The notes: a model not told the origin generated them from the letters alone. A stretch of DNA of 64,000 bases from Chitinophaga polysaccharea (GCF_902150045.1 NZ_CABFVU010000005.1:124001-188000), one strand, 5' to 3'; counted from the first letter of the stretch, positions 42,915-53,105 are shown. Numbers and translations: made by a program.

Positions 42915-44054
42915 ATGGAAAGGAATGAACTGGCCATACTATCAAAGAAGTACCTTGCCGGAGCGGCCAGTGATGAGGAGAAAGATTGTTTGCTGCAATG
43001 GTACAACGCTTATGATGAGGAGGCTTTAACGGCATACCTGGCTGGTCCGGAAACGGAAGCAGACCTGGAACAACGGATGCGCCACCGCCTGATGGCAGCC
43101 ACAGCTCCGGAGGTGCGGGTAGTGCCCATACGCCGTAGTGGATGGAAGGCAGCAGCTGCGGTGTTAGTGCTGGTAACTGCCGGTGCAGGTTTCTACATGT
43201 GGCAGTCAGGCAAAAAACAGGTGCTCGCGGAAAAAGCGGTTACCATCATGCCGGGAGCCGATAAAGCCACGCTCACACTGGCGGATGGAACAGTGGTAAA
43301 CCTGGACAGTGCAGGCACGGGAGTGCTCACCGTACAGGGTAACAGTAAAGTGGAAAAAACCATGCACGGGCAAATCGTATATAAAAGCAGCAACGCTGAT
43401 GCATCAGTTGTCAGTTACAACGTATTGCGCACACCCCGCGGCGGACAGTATAAGATCACGCTGCCGGATGGTACGGATGTTTGGCTCAATGCCAACTCAT
43501 CTGTAAGCTATCCTACCGCGTTCAACGGTAAAGAAAGGGAAGTGGGGATCACCGGTGAAGTTTATTTTGAGGTAGCAGCAGATGTGGAGCAGCCTTTCAG
43601 GGTAAAGGTCAATAATAACATGGATGTAATGGTGCTGGGCACGCATTTCAATATCAATGCGTACCCGGATGAAAGTACCATCAACACCACCCTGCTGGAA
43701 GGAGCCGTGCTGGTAAAAACTACCGGCGCTATGCGCCACCTGAGCCCGGGGCAACAGGCTAAGGCTACACCAGCCGGTGATGGGATCGTTAAGGTGGGCA
43801 GGGTAGATGTGAACAGCGCCATCGCCTGGAAAAACGGCTATTTTTCTTTTGAAGATGCTGATATTCCCACCGTAATGAGGCAATTATCCAGGTGGTATAA
43901 TATAGAAGTAAAATACAGTGATAAAATACCGGAAGAAACATTTACCGGGGAAATAGGAAGAAGTCTTACACAGGAGCAGCTATTGAAAGTGCTGTCACAG
44001 GCAAAGATCAACTTTAAAGTAGAAGAGGGGAGACGGATCATTATTTATCCATAA
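42915..44054 (+). CDS. FecR family anti-sigma factor
   Basis: This 379-aa protein has an N-terminal helical sigma-binding part, one transmembrane helix (WKAAAAVLVLVTAGAGFYMW, residues about 77-96), a FecR beta domain (TVLRTPRGGQYKITLPDGTDVWLNANSSVSYP, positions 43417-43515) and a C-terminal DUF4974 domain (NTTLLEGAVLV, YNIEVKYSDKIPEETFTGEI). It should hold the sigma factor at the inner membrane and signal with the SusC plug across the periplasm. It is 74 bases after the sigma gene. Confidence 0.93.
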   Translation: MERNELAILSKKYLAGAASDEEKDCLLQWYNAYDEEALTAYLAGPETEADLEQRMRHRLMAATAPEVRVVPIRRSGWKAAAAVLVLVTAGAGFYMWQSGKKQVLAEKAVTIMPGADKATLTLADGTVVNLDSAGTGVLTVQGNSKVEKTMHGQIVYKSSNADASVVSYNVLRTPRGGQYKITLPDGTDVWLNANSSVSYPTAFNGKEREVGITGEVYFEVAADVEQPFRVKVNNNMDVMVLGTHFNINAYPDESTINTTLLEGAVLVKTTGAMRHLSPGQQAKATPAGDGIVKVGRVDVNSAIAWKNGYFSFEDADIPTVMRQLSRWYNIEVKYSDKIPEETFTGEIGRSLTQEQLLKVLSQAKINFKVEEGRRIIIYP

Positions 44055-44204
44055 GTAAACCAATAACCAACCATAGCTGATACCACCAATGTCGGCAAAT
44101 AACCAGTGCTGCGGGATCTGAGCCCGCGCAGATAGCTATCCAGTAATATCATGTTATGAATTGATGAGGTCCAACGGACGCGGGGGACCTATGTTCATCC
44201 ATAA

Positions 44205-44244
44205 AAAAACCTGGTGTCAAGATTGGCGTCCGCACCAGGTTTTT
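44205..44244 (+). terminator. terminator-like hairpin in the leader of susC
   Basis: AAAAACCTGGTG (44205-44216) pairs with CACCAGGTTTTT (44233-44244) over 12 bp around a 16-base loop, with T residues closing the stem. It lies in the 278-base gap between fecR and susC, 89 bases before the susC start. It may terminate or attenuate read-through; the 5' A run means it could also act on the other strand. Confidence 0.6.
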
Positions 44245-44332
44245 GATCAATGGTTAATCCGATTCAGGAAAGCTTTTCACTGCCTGCAAAGGCGGGTGAA
44301 GAACATTTGTCAACCAAAAACCAATCTAAGGT

Positions 44333-47300
44333 ATGAAAATTAATGTTGTTCGCAACAGGCAGGGACATTTCCTGCCACTGGTCCGTTCACTTGATAACAG
44401 CAGGTTCCCCGGACCAGGAACCAATTATGTAACCAAAATCTGGCGAGTAATGAGAATGACCGCGGTTCTATTAACGGTACTGGCTTTACACGTTTGTGCC
44501 AGTGGAGTTTCACAAACGGTCACTGTTTCCTGCAAGGAAATGCCGCTACAGCAGGTGTTCAGTGTAATTAAACAACAAACCGGCTACGTATTTTTTTACC
44601 GGAGTAGAGATTTGTCTGATGTAAGCCCTGTTTCAGCAGAGATCCGTGAAATGCCGCTAAAGGTGGCCCTCACAAAACTGCTGCAGGATAAGCCGCTCAG
44701 CTTCGACATTGAAGGCAACACCATCGTAATTTCCAGGAAAACCATCTCCCAGCCGGAACGTAATGCCGGCGGTGAAATGCTTCCACCGGAAGATGTGCGC
44801 GGACGGGTAACGGATGGCAAAGGCAATCCCATCCCCGGCGCAACTATCCGTATGAAAGGCAGTAACATCGCCACCGTTACCGATCAGGGAGGGTTTTTTA
44901 TACTCCGTAATGCCAGCTATCGCGCAGTACTGGTGATTTCCTGTGTAGGCTTTGAATCCAAAACATTCAGCGTAGGCGGCAAAGCTACCATTGAAGTAGA
45001 GCTCAGCGCTAAGGTAGACGACCTGAATCAATATGTGGTAGTGGGTTATGGCAGCACCAAAAGAAAAGACCTCACCGGCTCAGTAGCTTCCGTAAATGTA
45101 GAAGAAGTAAAAAATGTCTCTTTCGTAAGCATCGACCAGGCCCTTGCCGGTAAAGCTGCCGGCGTACAGGTAACACAGGCCGACGGCTCCCCCGGAGGCG
45201 TTGCCAAGATCCGTATCCGCGGCGGTACCTCCCTGCTCGGTGGCAACGATCCCCTCTATATTATCGATGGTGTACAGGTAACCATACAGAACAGGTATCT
45301 CCAGAACCAGGCGGAAGTGGTAAACCCGATAGAAAGAGCCGGCAGCGATGATCCCAATAACGGGGTAGGCGGTTCCTTTACCCGTGGGCTCAACAGCCTG
45401 GCAGGTCTTAATATCAGCGATATTGAAAGCATCGATATTTTGAAAGATGCTTCTGCCACCGCTATTTATGGTTCCAAAGCAGCCAACGGTGTTATTATCA
45501 TCACCACCAAAAAAGGTAAGCTGAACCAGAAACCGGTACTGGAAGCCAACTACTATGCCGGCATGAGCTCGCCCATCAGAGAAAAACTGCTCAACGCAAA
45601 AGATTATCTTTCCCTGCTCACGGAAGCAGCTGTAAACCTCAACGCCGCACGCGCGGAGGCAGGCCAGGCGTCCAGTACAAAGGCAGATAATATCATTAAT
45701 GATCCTTCCAGTCTTGGTACTGCCAACACCGACTGGCTGGGCCTCGTGCTGCGCAACGCGGTTTTGCAGAATGCTGATATCTCCGTTCGGGGCGGTGGCT
45801 CCGGCTCCCGTTACTACACCTCCCTGGGCTATAACAAACAACAGGGCGTAGTACTGGGAACAGATTTCTCCCGTATCTCCGGTAAGATCAGCCTGGATAA
45901 CGAAATCACCAGCCGGTTGCGCATCATCACCAACCTGGATTACGGGTTCACAAAAAATAATATTACCAACGGTATTTATCCCGCGGCATTCTTTGCACCG
46001 CCTACATTGCCTGAACGTAATCCCGATGGCAGCTATTACCGCTTCCTCGGCTCGCAGATAGGCGGGTACGACTACCAGGGTAATCAAAACCCTATGATCC
46101 TGCTGGATGGTATCAACGAAGCCAAAACATCTTCCCTGCTGGGATCCCTTTCCGGGGATTATGATGTGCTGAAAGATCTGAAGTTCAGATCTACCCTTTC
46201 TGTTAACTATAACAACTACCACCAGCTGAACTATGTACCCAGTTCCGCCGTGATATCTTCTCCCAGCGGTGTGGATGATTCCAACGGCGGCACAGGCTCA
46301 CAGGGCCAAACAGAAGATGTAAACCTCTTTTTTGAAAACACCCTTACCTGGGATAAACAGTTTAATAAAAATAACCGCTTAAACCTGCTGGGCGGCACCT
46401 CCTGGCAGAAATACCGCTATAACTCCTTTTCCGCCAGCGGACAAGGTTTTCCGGACGATAAATACCTGAACAATCTTTCTTCAGCAGCAGTCACCTTACC
46501 ATCTACCGGTACTTCGGGGCAGAACTCACTGCTCAGCTTTTATATGCGCGCTAACTATGCACTGAAGGAAAAGTACCTGTTCACATTCACCGGCCGTTCA
46601 GATGCCTCCTCTAAATTTCCGAAAGACAACCGCGTGGGTTACTTCCCCTCCGGTGGTGTGGCATGGCGTATTTCCGAAGAGCCGTTCATGAAAAAAGCCA
46701 CCTGGATCAATGAGCTGAAACTGAGGGCCAGCGGCGGTTACACCGGTACGCAGAATTTTGGCGATAATCTCTACTATACTTTATACACGCCTGGCTCCTA
46801 CGGCGGTACAAATGCACTGGTACCAACACAACTGGGTAACGAAAAAATTAAATGGGAATCAACCCTGCAGAAAGACCTGGGCCTCGATTTCGAAATGTTT
46901 GGCTCCCGCCTCCGCGGTGTGCTCGGCTACTACGAAAAAAGTACCACCGGCCTGTTAATGGCTACACAACTGGCGCCAAGCAGCTCTTACAACAGCGTGA
47001 TCTCCAATTTTGCCACTATCGATAATAAAGGGCTGGAACTGGACCTGCGTATGGATTTCATTAAACGTAAACAGTTCCAGTGGACAGGCGCCATCAATGT
47101 TTCGCGCAACAGGAGCAAGGTAACAGATATCAACGGCGACTTTACAAACGCCGGCAGCGTTGAGTCCTATATCCAGGGCAATACCATTGTAAGAAAAGGA
47201 GAGCCCCTGGGCCTCTTCTACGGCTATGTAATGAAAGGCATTATCCAGGATCAGAAACAACTGGAAGACTATAAAAAAGAATTTACACTGGCCCGGTATT

Positions 47301-47881
47301 TTGCACCTTATCTCGGTATAGGCGACCCAATGTATGAAATAGGGGACAACGGGTTCTTTAAAAGTGATGTGATAGGAAAATCACAACCGGATTTCTTCGG
47401 AGGCTTTACCAATACCTTTACGTTTAAAAATTTCAGTCTTATCACCCTGCTTACATTCTCCTATGGCGGAGATCTGCTTTATCTCACAGATATCCAGAAT
47501 AAATATTTCGACAGCTATGCCAACAGGGGCGTAAGCATCAAAGGCCGCTGGACGCCGGAGCATCCCAGCAGTACCCGCCCGCGCCTGATGCTGGGGGAAA
47601 ACGCCACCCCAACTTCCAGCAACGATGTATACGACGGCTCCTATATTAAGCTGAAATCCATTACGCTTACCTACCAGCTGCCGGCAAGAGCAGCTTCCTC
47701 CATGCACATCAGGGAAGCTTCCATGTACGCATCTGCTACCAATTTGTTTACTATCTCAAAGTACCCGGGGCCTGATCCGGAAGTGAGTAACAATCCCTAT
47801 AGCCTGATCAATGGCGCCTCGGATGTAAGCACTTTCCCCACCACAAAGCAGTTTAACATCGGTCTCCGTTTTGGATTTTAA
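44333..47881 (+). CDS. SusC/RagA family TonB-linked outer membrane receptor with STN domain
   Basis: This 1182-aa protein has a signal-type segment preceded by an N-terminal extension (ATG at 44333; MRMTAVLLTVLALH is an alternative). The STN domain (VTVSCKEMPLQQVFSVIKQQTGYVFFYRSRD, about residues 62-130) senses and relays to FecR. A carboxypeptidase-like barrel-plug linker follows (GRVTDGKGNPIPGATIRMKG), then the TonB plug (YGSTKRKDLTGSVASV) and a beta-barrel ending in aromatic residues (QFNIGLRFGF). SusC takes up substrate delivered by SusD, 19 bases downstream. The substrate is unknown; no glycoside hydrolase is in the unit. Confidence 0.95.
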   Translation: MKINVVRNRQGHFLPLVRSLDNSRFPGPGTNYVTKIWRVMRMTAVLLTVLALHVCASGVSQTVTVSCKEMPLQQVFSVIKQQTGYVFFYRSRDLSDVSPVSAEIREMPLKVALTKLLQDKPLSFDIEGNTIVISRKTISQPERNAGGEMLPPEDVRGRVTDGKGNPIPGATIRMKGSNIATVTDQGGFFILRNASYRAVLVISCVGFESKTFSVGGKATIEVELSAKVDDLNQYVVVGYGSTKRKDLTGSVASVNVEEVKNVSFVSIDQALAGKAAGVQVTQADGSPGGVAKIRIRGGTSLLGGNDPLYIIDGVQVTIQNRYLQNQAEVVNPIERAGSDDPNNGVGGSFTRGLNSLAGLNISDIESIDILKDASATAIYGSKAANGVIIITTKKGKLNQKPVLEANYYAGMSSPIREKLLNAKDYLSLLTEAAVNLNAARAEAGQASSTKADNIINDPSSLGTANTDWLGLVLRNAVLQNADISVRGGGSGSRYYTSLGYNKQQGVVLGTDFSRISGKISLDNEITSRLRIITNLDYGFTKNNITNGIYPAAFFAPPTLPERNPDGSYYRFLGSQIGGYDYQGNQNPMILLDGINEAKTSSLLGSLSGDYDVLKDLKFRSTLSVNYNNYHQLNYVPSSAVISSPSGVDDSNGGTGSQGQTEDVNLFFENTLTWDKQFNKNNRLNLLGGTSWQKYRYNSFSASGQGFPDDKYLNNLSSAAVTLPSTGTSGQNSLLSFYMRANYALKEKYLFTFTGRSDASSKFPKDNRVGYFPSGGVAWRISEEPFMKKATWINELKLRASGGYTGTQNFGDNLYYTLYTPGSYGGTNALVPTQLGNEKIKWESTLQKDLGLDFEMFGSRLRGVLGYYEKSTTGLLMATQLAPSSSYNSVISNFATIDNKGLELDLRMDFIKRKQFQWTGAINVSRNRSKVTDINGDFTNAGSVESYIQGNTIVRKGEPLGLFYGYVMKGIIQDQKQLEDYKKEFTLARYFAPYLGIGDPMYEIGDNGFFKSDVIGKSQPDFFGGFTNTFTFKNFSLITLLTFSYGGDLLYLTDIQNKYFDSYANRGVSIKGRWTPEHPSSTRPRLMLGENATPTSSNDVYDGSYIKLKSITLTYQLPARAASSMHIREASMYASATNLFTISKYPGPDPEVSNNPYSLINGASDVSTFPTTKQFNIGLRFGF

Positions 47882-47899
47882 AACAACAAAAAAGATTTT

Positions 47900-49321
47900 A
47901 TGAAAAGGATCATATATACTTTGCTGGGCCTGGCATTAATGGCCGGAACCGCCTGCAAAAAGGAGCTGGGTAAATTGCCGGAGAATGCAAAGGTAGATGG
48001 TAATACCATCATCGACCAGCGCACCTCTGAAATTGCCCTCAACGGCGTGTATTACCGCTTTGCCAATGTGGATGCCGCTAACAACGTAACAGATTGGTTT
48101 GAGCATGAAGTGCCACCTGCCATGTTTGCAGGGTACATGGGATATGGTTACGGAGAGCTCGATGAAGAGAATAATAACTACGCCAGTTACTCTTCCGGCG
48201 GCATATACTGGACTTCCTCTTTCCAACTGGTAAACGCCGCCAATGGCGTAATAAAAGGCGTATCCCTGCTGGAGGATAAGGCTTTTACCGGTAACCGGAA
48301 AAAAGAAATACTGGCGGAAGCACGGTTTCTCCGCGCTTATGGGCATTTTAAAATACTCAGTTACTTCGGCCAGTGGTTCGATCTCAGCAGCCCTTACGGC
48401 GCCCTGCTGCGCGATGAATTTGTAACGGTAGCTGCTACCGCAAAAGCACGCAGCTCGGTGAAAGACAGCTACGATGCCATCCTTGCAGATATAGACGACG
48501 CCATCGCGAATGCGCCGTCGGAAAATAAAGCCTTCTATGCTACCCGCTGGGCAGCCATGGCCCTCAAAATGAGAGTACTGATGAGCCACGGTCAAACGGC
48601 CGATTACCCGGTGGTCACCGCATTGGCCGACAGCATCATCCTCCGCAGCAAATATGCACTGGAACCGCAAATGAAAGATCTCTTTTACACAAAAGGTCTT
48701 TCCAGCTCAGAAGTAATTCTTGGTGTCAGGTCACAGCAGAACCAGGAGAGCTATTACTATGTGCTCAGCCGCCAATACTGGCCGGGCGCCTCGTCGCTCT
48801 ACACCGCCAAAAAAGCGCTGAAAGATCTCCTGGCAAATGATCCCCGGGGCGCGTGGATGGTAGGAGAGGCCAACCCATATACAGACAATACTTTTTATTT
48901 CCTGAAATATATCAAACAGGGAAATACCCCCACTGCCTTATCAGAAACAGGCTATGCTTTCCGTTTAACAGAAGTATACCTGCTGAAAGCGGAAGCCATT
49001 GTGCGCGCCGGTGGCAGCATTGCCGATGCCCGTGCTATTCTCAAAAATATTATGGGTCATGCCGGTGTTACAGATTTTTCTGCAGCAGATAATACCACTA
49101 CGGTGAATGAAATGCTGAAGCAATTATATCTTGAAACTTCCCGCAACCTGGTGGGTGAGGACGGCCAGGAATGGATGTCGCTGTTAAGGCTCCCTTCTTC
49201 CCTCATCCAGGAACTACGGCCAACCGCAAACGATAAAGTAAAATATATTCTGCCCATCCCACATGCCGAATTCCTGAACAACCCGGCCATTGGTGAGCAG
49301 AACCCCGGTTATCAGCAATAA
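47900..49321 (+). CDS. SusD/RagB family nutrient-binding outer membrane lipoprotein
   Basis: This 473-aa lipoprotein (signal GLALMAGTAC) has the helical SusD fold with TPR-like stretches (AEARFLRAYGHFKILSYFGQW, SYDAILADIDDAIANAPS) and the C-terminal segment ending LPIPHAEFLNNPAIGEQNPGY, the typical family end. It works as the lid of the SusC barrel and gives substrate specificity. It follows susC by 19 bases. The absence of glycosidase genes argues for a peptide or other non-polysaccharide substrate, which is an inference. Confidence 0.95.
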   Translation: MKRIIYTLLGLALMAGTACKKELGKLPENAKVDGNTIIDQRTSEIALNGVYYRFANVDAANNVTDWFEHEVPPAMFAGYMGYGYGELDEENNNYASYSSGGIYWTSSFQLVNAANGVIKGVSLLEDKAFTGNRKKEILAEARFLRAYGHFKILSYFGQWFDLSSPYGALLRDEFVTVAATAKARSSVKDSYDAILADIDDAIANAPSENKAFYATRWAAMALKMRVLMSHGQTADYPVVTALADSIILRSKYALEPQMKDLFYTKGLSSSEVILGVRSQQNQESYYYVLSRQYWPGASSLYTAKKALKDLLANDPRGAWMVGEANPYTDNTFYFLKYIKQGNTPTALSETGYAFRLTEVYLLKAEAIVRAGGSIADARAILKNIMGHAGVTDFSAADNTTTVNEMLKQLYLETSRNLVGEDGQEWMSLLRLPSSLIQELRPTANDKVKYILPIPHAEFLNNPAIGEQNPGYQQ

Positions 49322-49340
49322 TCACTATTAAATAACTAAT

Positions 49341-50423
49341 ATGAAACTCCACACACCCATCATGTTTGCCACACTGCTGGCGGCAGCCTGCAGCCAGCCC
49401 AAAGTCCCCTCCGCCAGCATTACGGCGGAACTGCGGGGACTAAAAGATTCTGTCGTTTTCATCTCCATACCCATCGCCGATTCGGCTAAAACAGACACGG
49501 TGCCGGTAAAGGACGGCCGCTTTACCTGGACAGGCAACATCACGGAACCACAGAAAATATTCATCGGTACTTCCTCCCGTTATCTGGAACTGTTCATGGA
49601 AAATGCGGCTGTACAAATAAACGGCAACATCGATTCCACCGACCAGGTAAAGGTCACGGGGTCGGCCACACAAGACGCATATGAAGCCTACAGGAAATCG
49701 ATCGCCGATATCACCAGCCAGGAAGACGCCCTCTATCCAAAGTTTGAAGAGGTGAAAGATAACGACTCGGCGAAAGCCGCACTGGAAGCCAGCCTGGAGG
49801 CCCTGCGTGAACAGAGGCGTGATCGTGCCAAAGCATATATCAAAGCGCACCCGGAAAGCGCTGTGAGTGTGAACATGGTGGCCGATATGGCGGTAATGGG
49901 AGAATATGCATCGGTAGATAGCCTGTACCGTGTACTCACACCGGAAGCGCAGCAAACGGCTACGGGCGTGCGACTGGCAAAGCGTATTGCCGTGTTGAAG
50001 AAAAGCGCCCTGGGTCAGCCTATCATCGATTTCACCCAGGGCGATGTAGATGGTAAACCCGTTCGCCTGTCCGACTTCAAAGGTAAATATGTACTGCTCG
50101 ATTTCTGGGCCAGCTGGTGCGGTCCCTGTCGCGCTGAAAACCCTAACGTGCTGAAGGCTTACAACAAATTCAAAGACAAAAACTTCACCGTTCTCGGCGT
50201 ATCCCTCGATGATAAAGCCGACAAATGGAAAGAAGCCATAAAACAGGACGGTATGCCCTGGATGCAGGTATCGGACCTGAAAGGCTGGCGTAATGAAGTG
50301 GCGCAGGAATACGGTATCCAGGCGATTCCTTTTTCATTCCTGATAGATCCGCAGGGCATCATTATCGCTAAAGAATTAAGAGGCGCCGCCCTGCATGCGA
50401 AACTGGCTGAAATACTGAAATAA
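49341..50423 (+). CDS. TlpA-like thioredoxin with N-terminal DUF4369, lipoprotein form
   Basis: This 360-aa protein starts MKLHTPIMFATLLAAACSQ, with a lipobox Cys17. Residues about 25-130 form a DUF4369 domain (ELRGLKDSVVFIS, PVKDGRFTWTGNI), a helical linker follows, then a TlpA thioredoxin fold with active site WCGPC (Cys260-Cys263) and the cis-Pro segment QAIPFSFLIDPQG. It should act in the periplasm or outer membrane on disulfides. It follows susD by 19 bases and is the first of three related genes. Confidence 0.9.
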   Translation: MKLHTPIMFATLLAAACSQPKVPSASITAELRGLKDSVVFISIPIADSAKTDTVPVKDGRFTWTGNITEPQKIFIGTSSRYLELFMENAAVQINGNIDSTDQVKVTGSATQDAYEAYRKSIADITSQEDALYPKFEEVKDNDSAKAALEASLEALREQRRDRAKAYIKAHPESAVSVNMVADMAVMGEYASVDSLYRVLTPEAQQTATGVRLAKRIAVLKKSALGQPIIDFTQGDVDGKPVRLSDFKGKYVLLDFWASWCGPCRAENPNVLKAYNKFKDKNFTVLGVSLDDKADKWKEAIKQDGMPWMQVSDLKGWRNEVAQEYGIQAIPFSFLIDPQGIIIAKELRGAALHAKLAEILK

Positions 50424-50434
50424 AACAAAATATC

Positions 50435-51559
50435 ATGAAGCATTATAAATATGCCCTTGTTGCTTTATTGCTGCCGGCAGCACTCACTACTGCTGAGGCA
50501 CAGGCACAGCAGAATACCACCATCACCGCCACTATCAAAGGCCTCCCGGCAGGCGAGTGGGTGTACTGGCGCTCCCAGGGTGGCCAGGATCGCTACGACT
50601 CGGTACAAACTACCGCCGGCGGTTTCACCATTAAAACAAATATTGCCCCGGGGAAGGGAGATTTTTACACCATCAAAATAGGGAAACCATATGGTGAGCA
50701 TAACTCGATCTTCTATTACCTGGATAAAGGTAATATCACCATTAAAGGGGATGGCCCGGAATTTAAAGACGCTGTATTCGGAGGACCGCAGTTTGTAAAA
50801 GATAACAACGAATATGCCGCTATGCTGAAACAGGCGCCAGGCTTGCAGGGGCGGGCAGACCTTTACAAAAAAGCGAATAAACTATACGCAGAGAAAGATT
50901 CCGCCGGCCTCGCTGCATTGCAACCGGAACTGGAACGTATGCAGAAAGTAAGCGACAGTCTCACCAAACAATGGATCCTGCAACATCCCAAATCCGGGAT
51001 CAGCGCAGTGTTGCTGTCGCACCTGTTTGTTATGCCGCTGGAGGAAAAAGAAAGCGTCTTCAATAAGCTGTCGGCCTCCGCAAAGAACAACGGCCCGGGA
51101 AAACGCCTGGCGCATAGCATCCGCGTAAATAAGCTCACCGGCATCGGCAATATGGCGCTTGATTTCACGCAGAACGACACTCTCGGGAAACCCGTTTCCC
51201 TGAAGGATTTCCGCGGCAAATATGTGCTCATCGATTTCTGGGCCAGCTGGTGCGTTCCCTGCAGGGCCGAAAATCCCAATGTAGTGGCAGCCTTCAACAA
51301 ATACACCAGTAAAAACTTCACAGTGCTCAGCGTATCGTTGGACCAGCCTAACGGCAAAGAGAAATGGCTGAACGCTATCCACCAGGATCATCTCACCTGG
51401 ACGCATGTATCAGACCTGAAATTCTGGGACAATGCCGTGGCCAAACAGTATGATATCCACAGCATCCCCAGCAACCTGCTGATAGATCCTTCCGGTAAGA
51501 TCATCGCCAAAGACCTGCACGGCGATGAACTGGAGAAGAAACTGGCAGAAGTATTATAA
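50435..51559 (+). CDS. TlpA-like thioredoxin with DUF4369
   Basis: This 374-aa protein has a Sec signal (YALVALLLPAALTTAEAQ), a DUF4369-like domain (TITATIKGLPAGEWVYWRSQ), a charged helical middle and a TlpA domain with WCVPC (Cys273-Cys276) and HSIPSNLLIDPSG. The active site dipeptide VP differs from GP in its two neighbours, which may shift redox potential. It begins 11 bases after the first thioredoxin gene. Confidence 0.9.
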   Translation: MKHYKYALVALLLPAALTTAEAQAQQNTTITATIKGLPAGEWVYWRSQGGQDRYDSVQTTAGGFTIKTNIAPGKGDFYTIKIGKPYGEHNSIFYYLDKGNITIKGDGPEFKDAVFGGPQFVKDNNEYAAMLKQAPGLQGRADLYKKANKLYAEKDSAGLAALQPELERMQKVSDSLTKQWILQHPKSGISAVLLSHLFVMPLEEKESVFNKLSASAKNNGPGKRLAHSIRVNKLTGIGNMALDFTQNDTLGKPVSLKDFRGKYVLIDFWASWCVPCRAENPNVVAAFNKYTSKNFTVLSVSLDQPNGKEKWLNAIHQDHLTWTHVSDLKFWDNAVAKQYDIHSIPSNLLIDPSGKIIAKDLHGDELEKKLAEVL

Positions 51560-51584
51560 TCATCTCATCAAAAAAAACATTTGT

Positions 51585-52793
51585 ATGAAATACACGCTTA
51601 TCGCGCTTCCCTTTATCGCTTTGCAATTCGGGGCCAGGGCGCAGGAAAAATTACCATTTACCCTTTCGGGAGATATTAAAGGGCTGCCCAATCGTTACGT
51701 GTACCTCAGTTACAGGGAAAGCGCCGCGAGATACCAGACCGACAGCGTCCTGTCTCAAAACGGCCGCTTTACCTTTAAAGGCAATCTCGTGCAACCAGTG
51801 GAAGCACGCCTTTATACAGACAAAAAAGCCGCTATGTATGGTGAAGGCGATATGGCCTCCTTTTTTATGGAAGCTGCTACCATGAAACTCAGTTCCGCCA
51901 CCGGTCATCTGAAAGACGCAAAGCTCACCGGCTCCAAATCCCAGCTGGACCAGGACCTGCTTACCGCTCAGCGCGCACCTGTACAAAAAAAGCTAAAGCC
52001 CTTATCGGATGCTTATAATAAAATGAACCTGGAATACATTGCCGCCATGAAAGCGAAAAAAAGCGATGCGGAGCTGGAATCCTTTAAAACCAAACTGGAG
52101 AAGCTGAAAGACCAGATGGAGCCTTACTATGAGCAAATGGAGAAAACGGATAAAGCCTTCATTGCAGCGCATCCCAATTCTTATGTATCCGCACAGCTGC
52201 TCCGTTTCCGGGTAAGCAACATGCCGCTACAGGAAGGCGAAGCCTTTTATGCAAAAATGTCGCCGGCCATGCAGCAAAGCGCCGACGGCCTTGAAATAAA
52301 AAAAGAACTGGATGGCCTTCGTGGCGGCTCCCCCGGTAGTACTGCCCATGAGTTCACCAAAACGGATATCAACGGTAAAACTATCAGTCTGGCTGATTTT
52401 AAGGGCAAATACGTCATGCTCGACTTCTGGGCCAGCTGGTGTGGTCCCTGCCGCAAAGGTAATCCTCACCTGAAGGAATTGTACGGTAAATACAGCGCCA
52501 AAGGTTTTGAGATCATCGGCATTTCCGACGACGATTCCAAACCTGAGGCCTGGAAAAAAGCCGTGGACCAGGACGGTATCGGCATCTGGCGCCATGTGCT
52601 CCGCGGACTGGATTGGACCAAACGGGAGAAGAACCTGCCCAACCCTGAGGATGTAAGCGATTATTACGGCATCCATTCCCTCCCCACCAAGATCCTCATC
52701 GATCCCAACGGCGTAATCATTGGCCGTTACGGCGGCGGCGGTGAAGACGATGAAGCTATGAACCGGAAGCTGGCGGAGATTTTCGGCGCATAA
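51585..52793 (+). CDS. TlpA-like thioredoxin with DUF4369
   Basis: The start at 51585 gives a 402-aa protein with a signal peptide (MKYTLIALPFIALQFGARAQ); an upstream opening at 51525 lies inside the previous gene. It has a DUF4369-like N-terminus (LSGDIKGLPNRYVYLSYRES), a coiled-coil middle (LEKLKDQMEPYYEQMEKTDK) and the redox site WCGPC (Cys286-Cys289) with SLPTKILIDPNG. The three paralogues in a row with SusCD suggest a substrate rich in disulfides or a need to fold the receptors. The element copy 2 begins 2 bases after its stop. Confidence 0.9.
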   Translation: MKYTLIALPFIALQFGARAQEKLPFTLSGDIKGLPNRYVYLSYRESAARYQTDSVLSQNGRFTFKGNLVQPVEARLYTDKKAAMYGEGDMASFFMEAATMKLSSATGHLKDAKLTGSKSQLDQDLLTAQRAPVQKKLKPLSDAYNKMNLEYIAAMKAKKSDAELESFKTKLEKLKDQMEPYYEQMEKTDKAFIAAHPNSYVSAQLLRFRVSNMPLQEGEAFYAKMSPAMQQSADGLEIKKELDGLRGGSPGSTAHEFTKTDINGKTISLADFKGKYVMLDFWASWCGPCRKGNPHLKELYGKYSAKGFEIIGISDDDSKPEAWKKAVDQDGIGIWRHVLRGLDWTKREKNLPNPEDVSDYYGIHSLPTKILIDPNGVIIGRYGGGGEDDEAMNRKLAEIFGA

Positions 52794-53062
52794 CGCGGAT
52801 TTTGTCTGACTCAGGATTAAACTGATTACGCTGATTACGCTGATTTGATTACTTTGGATTTAAACTGATTTGGGGAGATTTAAGCGGAGTTTTTCTCTTG
52901 GTTTTTTGAAGGATTGGGAAAGATATAAGCGGATGGAGGGGATCGCCTTCGGCGATGCGGGTTTTGTCCTGGAACAATGATTATGATGATTTTCCTGAGT
53001 TTTTTGGATTTTGGAAGATTTTTTAATTCCGGCAGATAATTAGTATAGCCATTAAAATGTAG

Positions 53063-53105
53063 CCGTTTGACGAGGTATGCACTGCACCTGGTCAAACGGT
53101 TTTTT
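53063..53105 (+). terminator. terminator inside repeat element copy 2
   Basis: CCGTTTGAC (53063-53071) pairs with GTCAAACGG (53091-53099), with an inner AGGT/ACCT pair, then TTTTTT. It lies 270 bases after the thioredoxin genes. Confidence 0.75.

Noticed and set aside
45080..46222. 380-codon open frame on the minus strand inside susC
   Set aside because: The plus-strand SusC plug and barrel cover it entirely. The minus peptide has no motif and an unusual composition.
52880..53095. 71-codon minus-strand frame in the repeat interior
   Set aside because: It has a Lys/Arg-rich, structureless composition and crosses a terminator. There is no homology that I can see.
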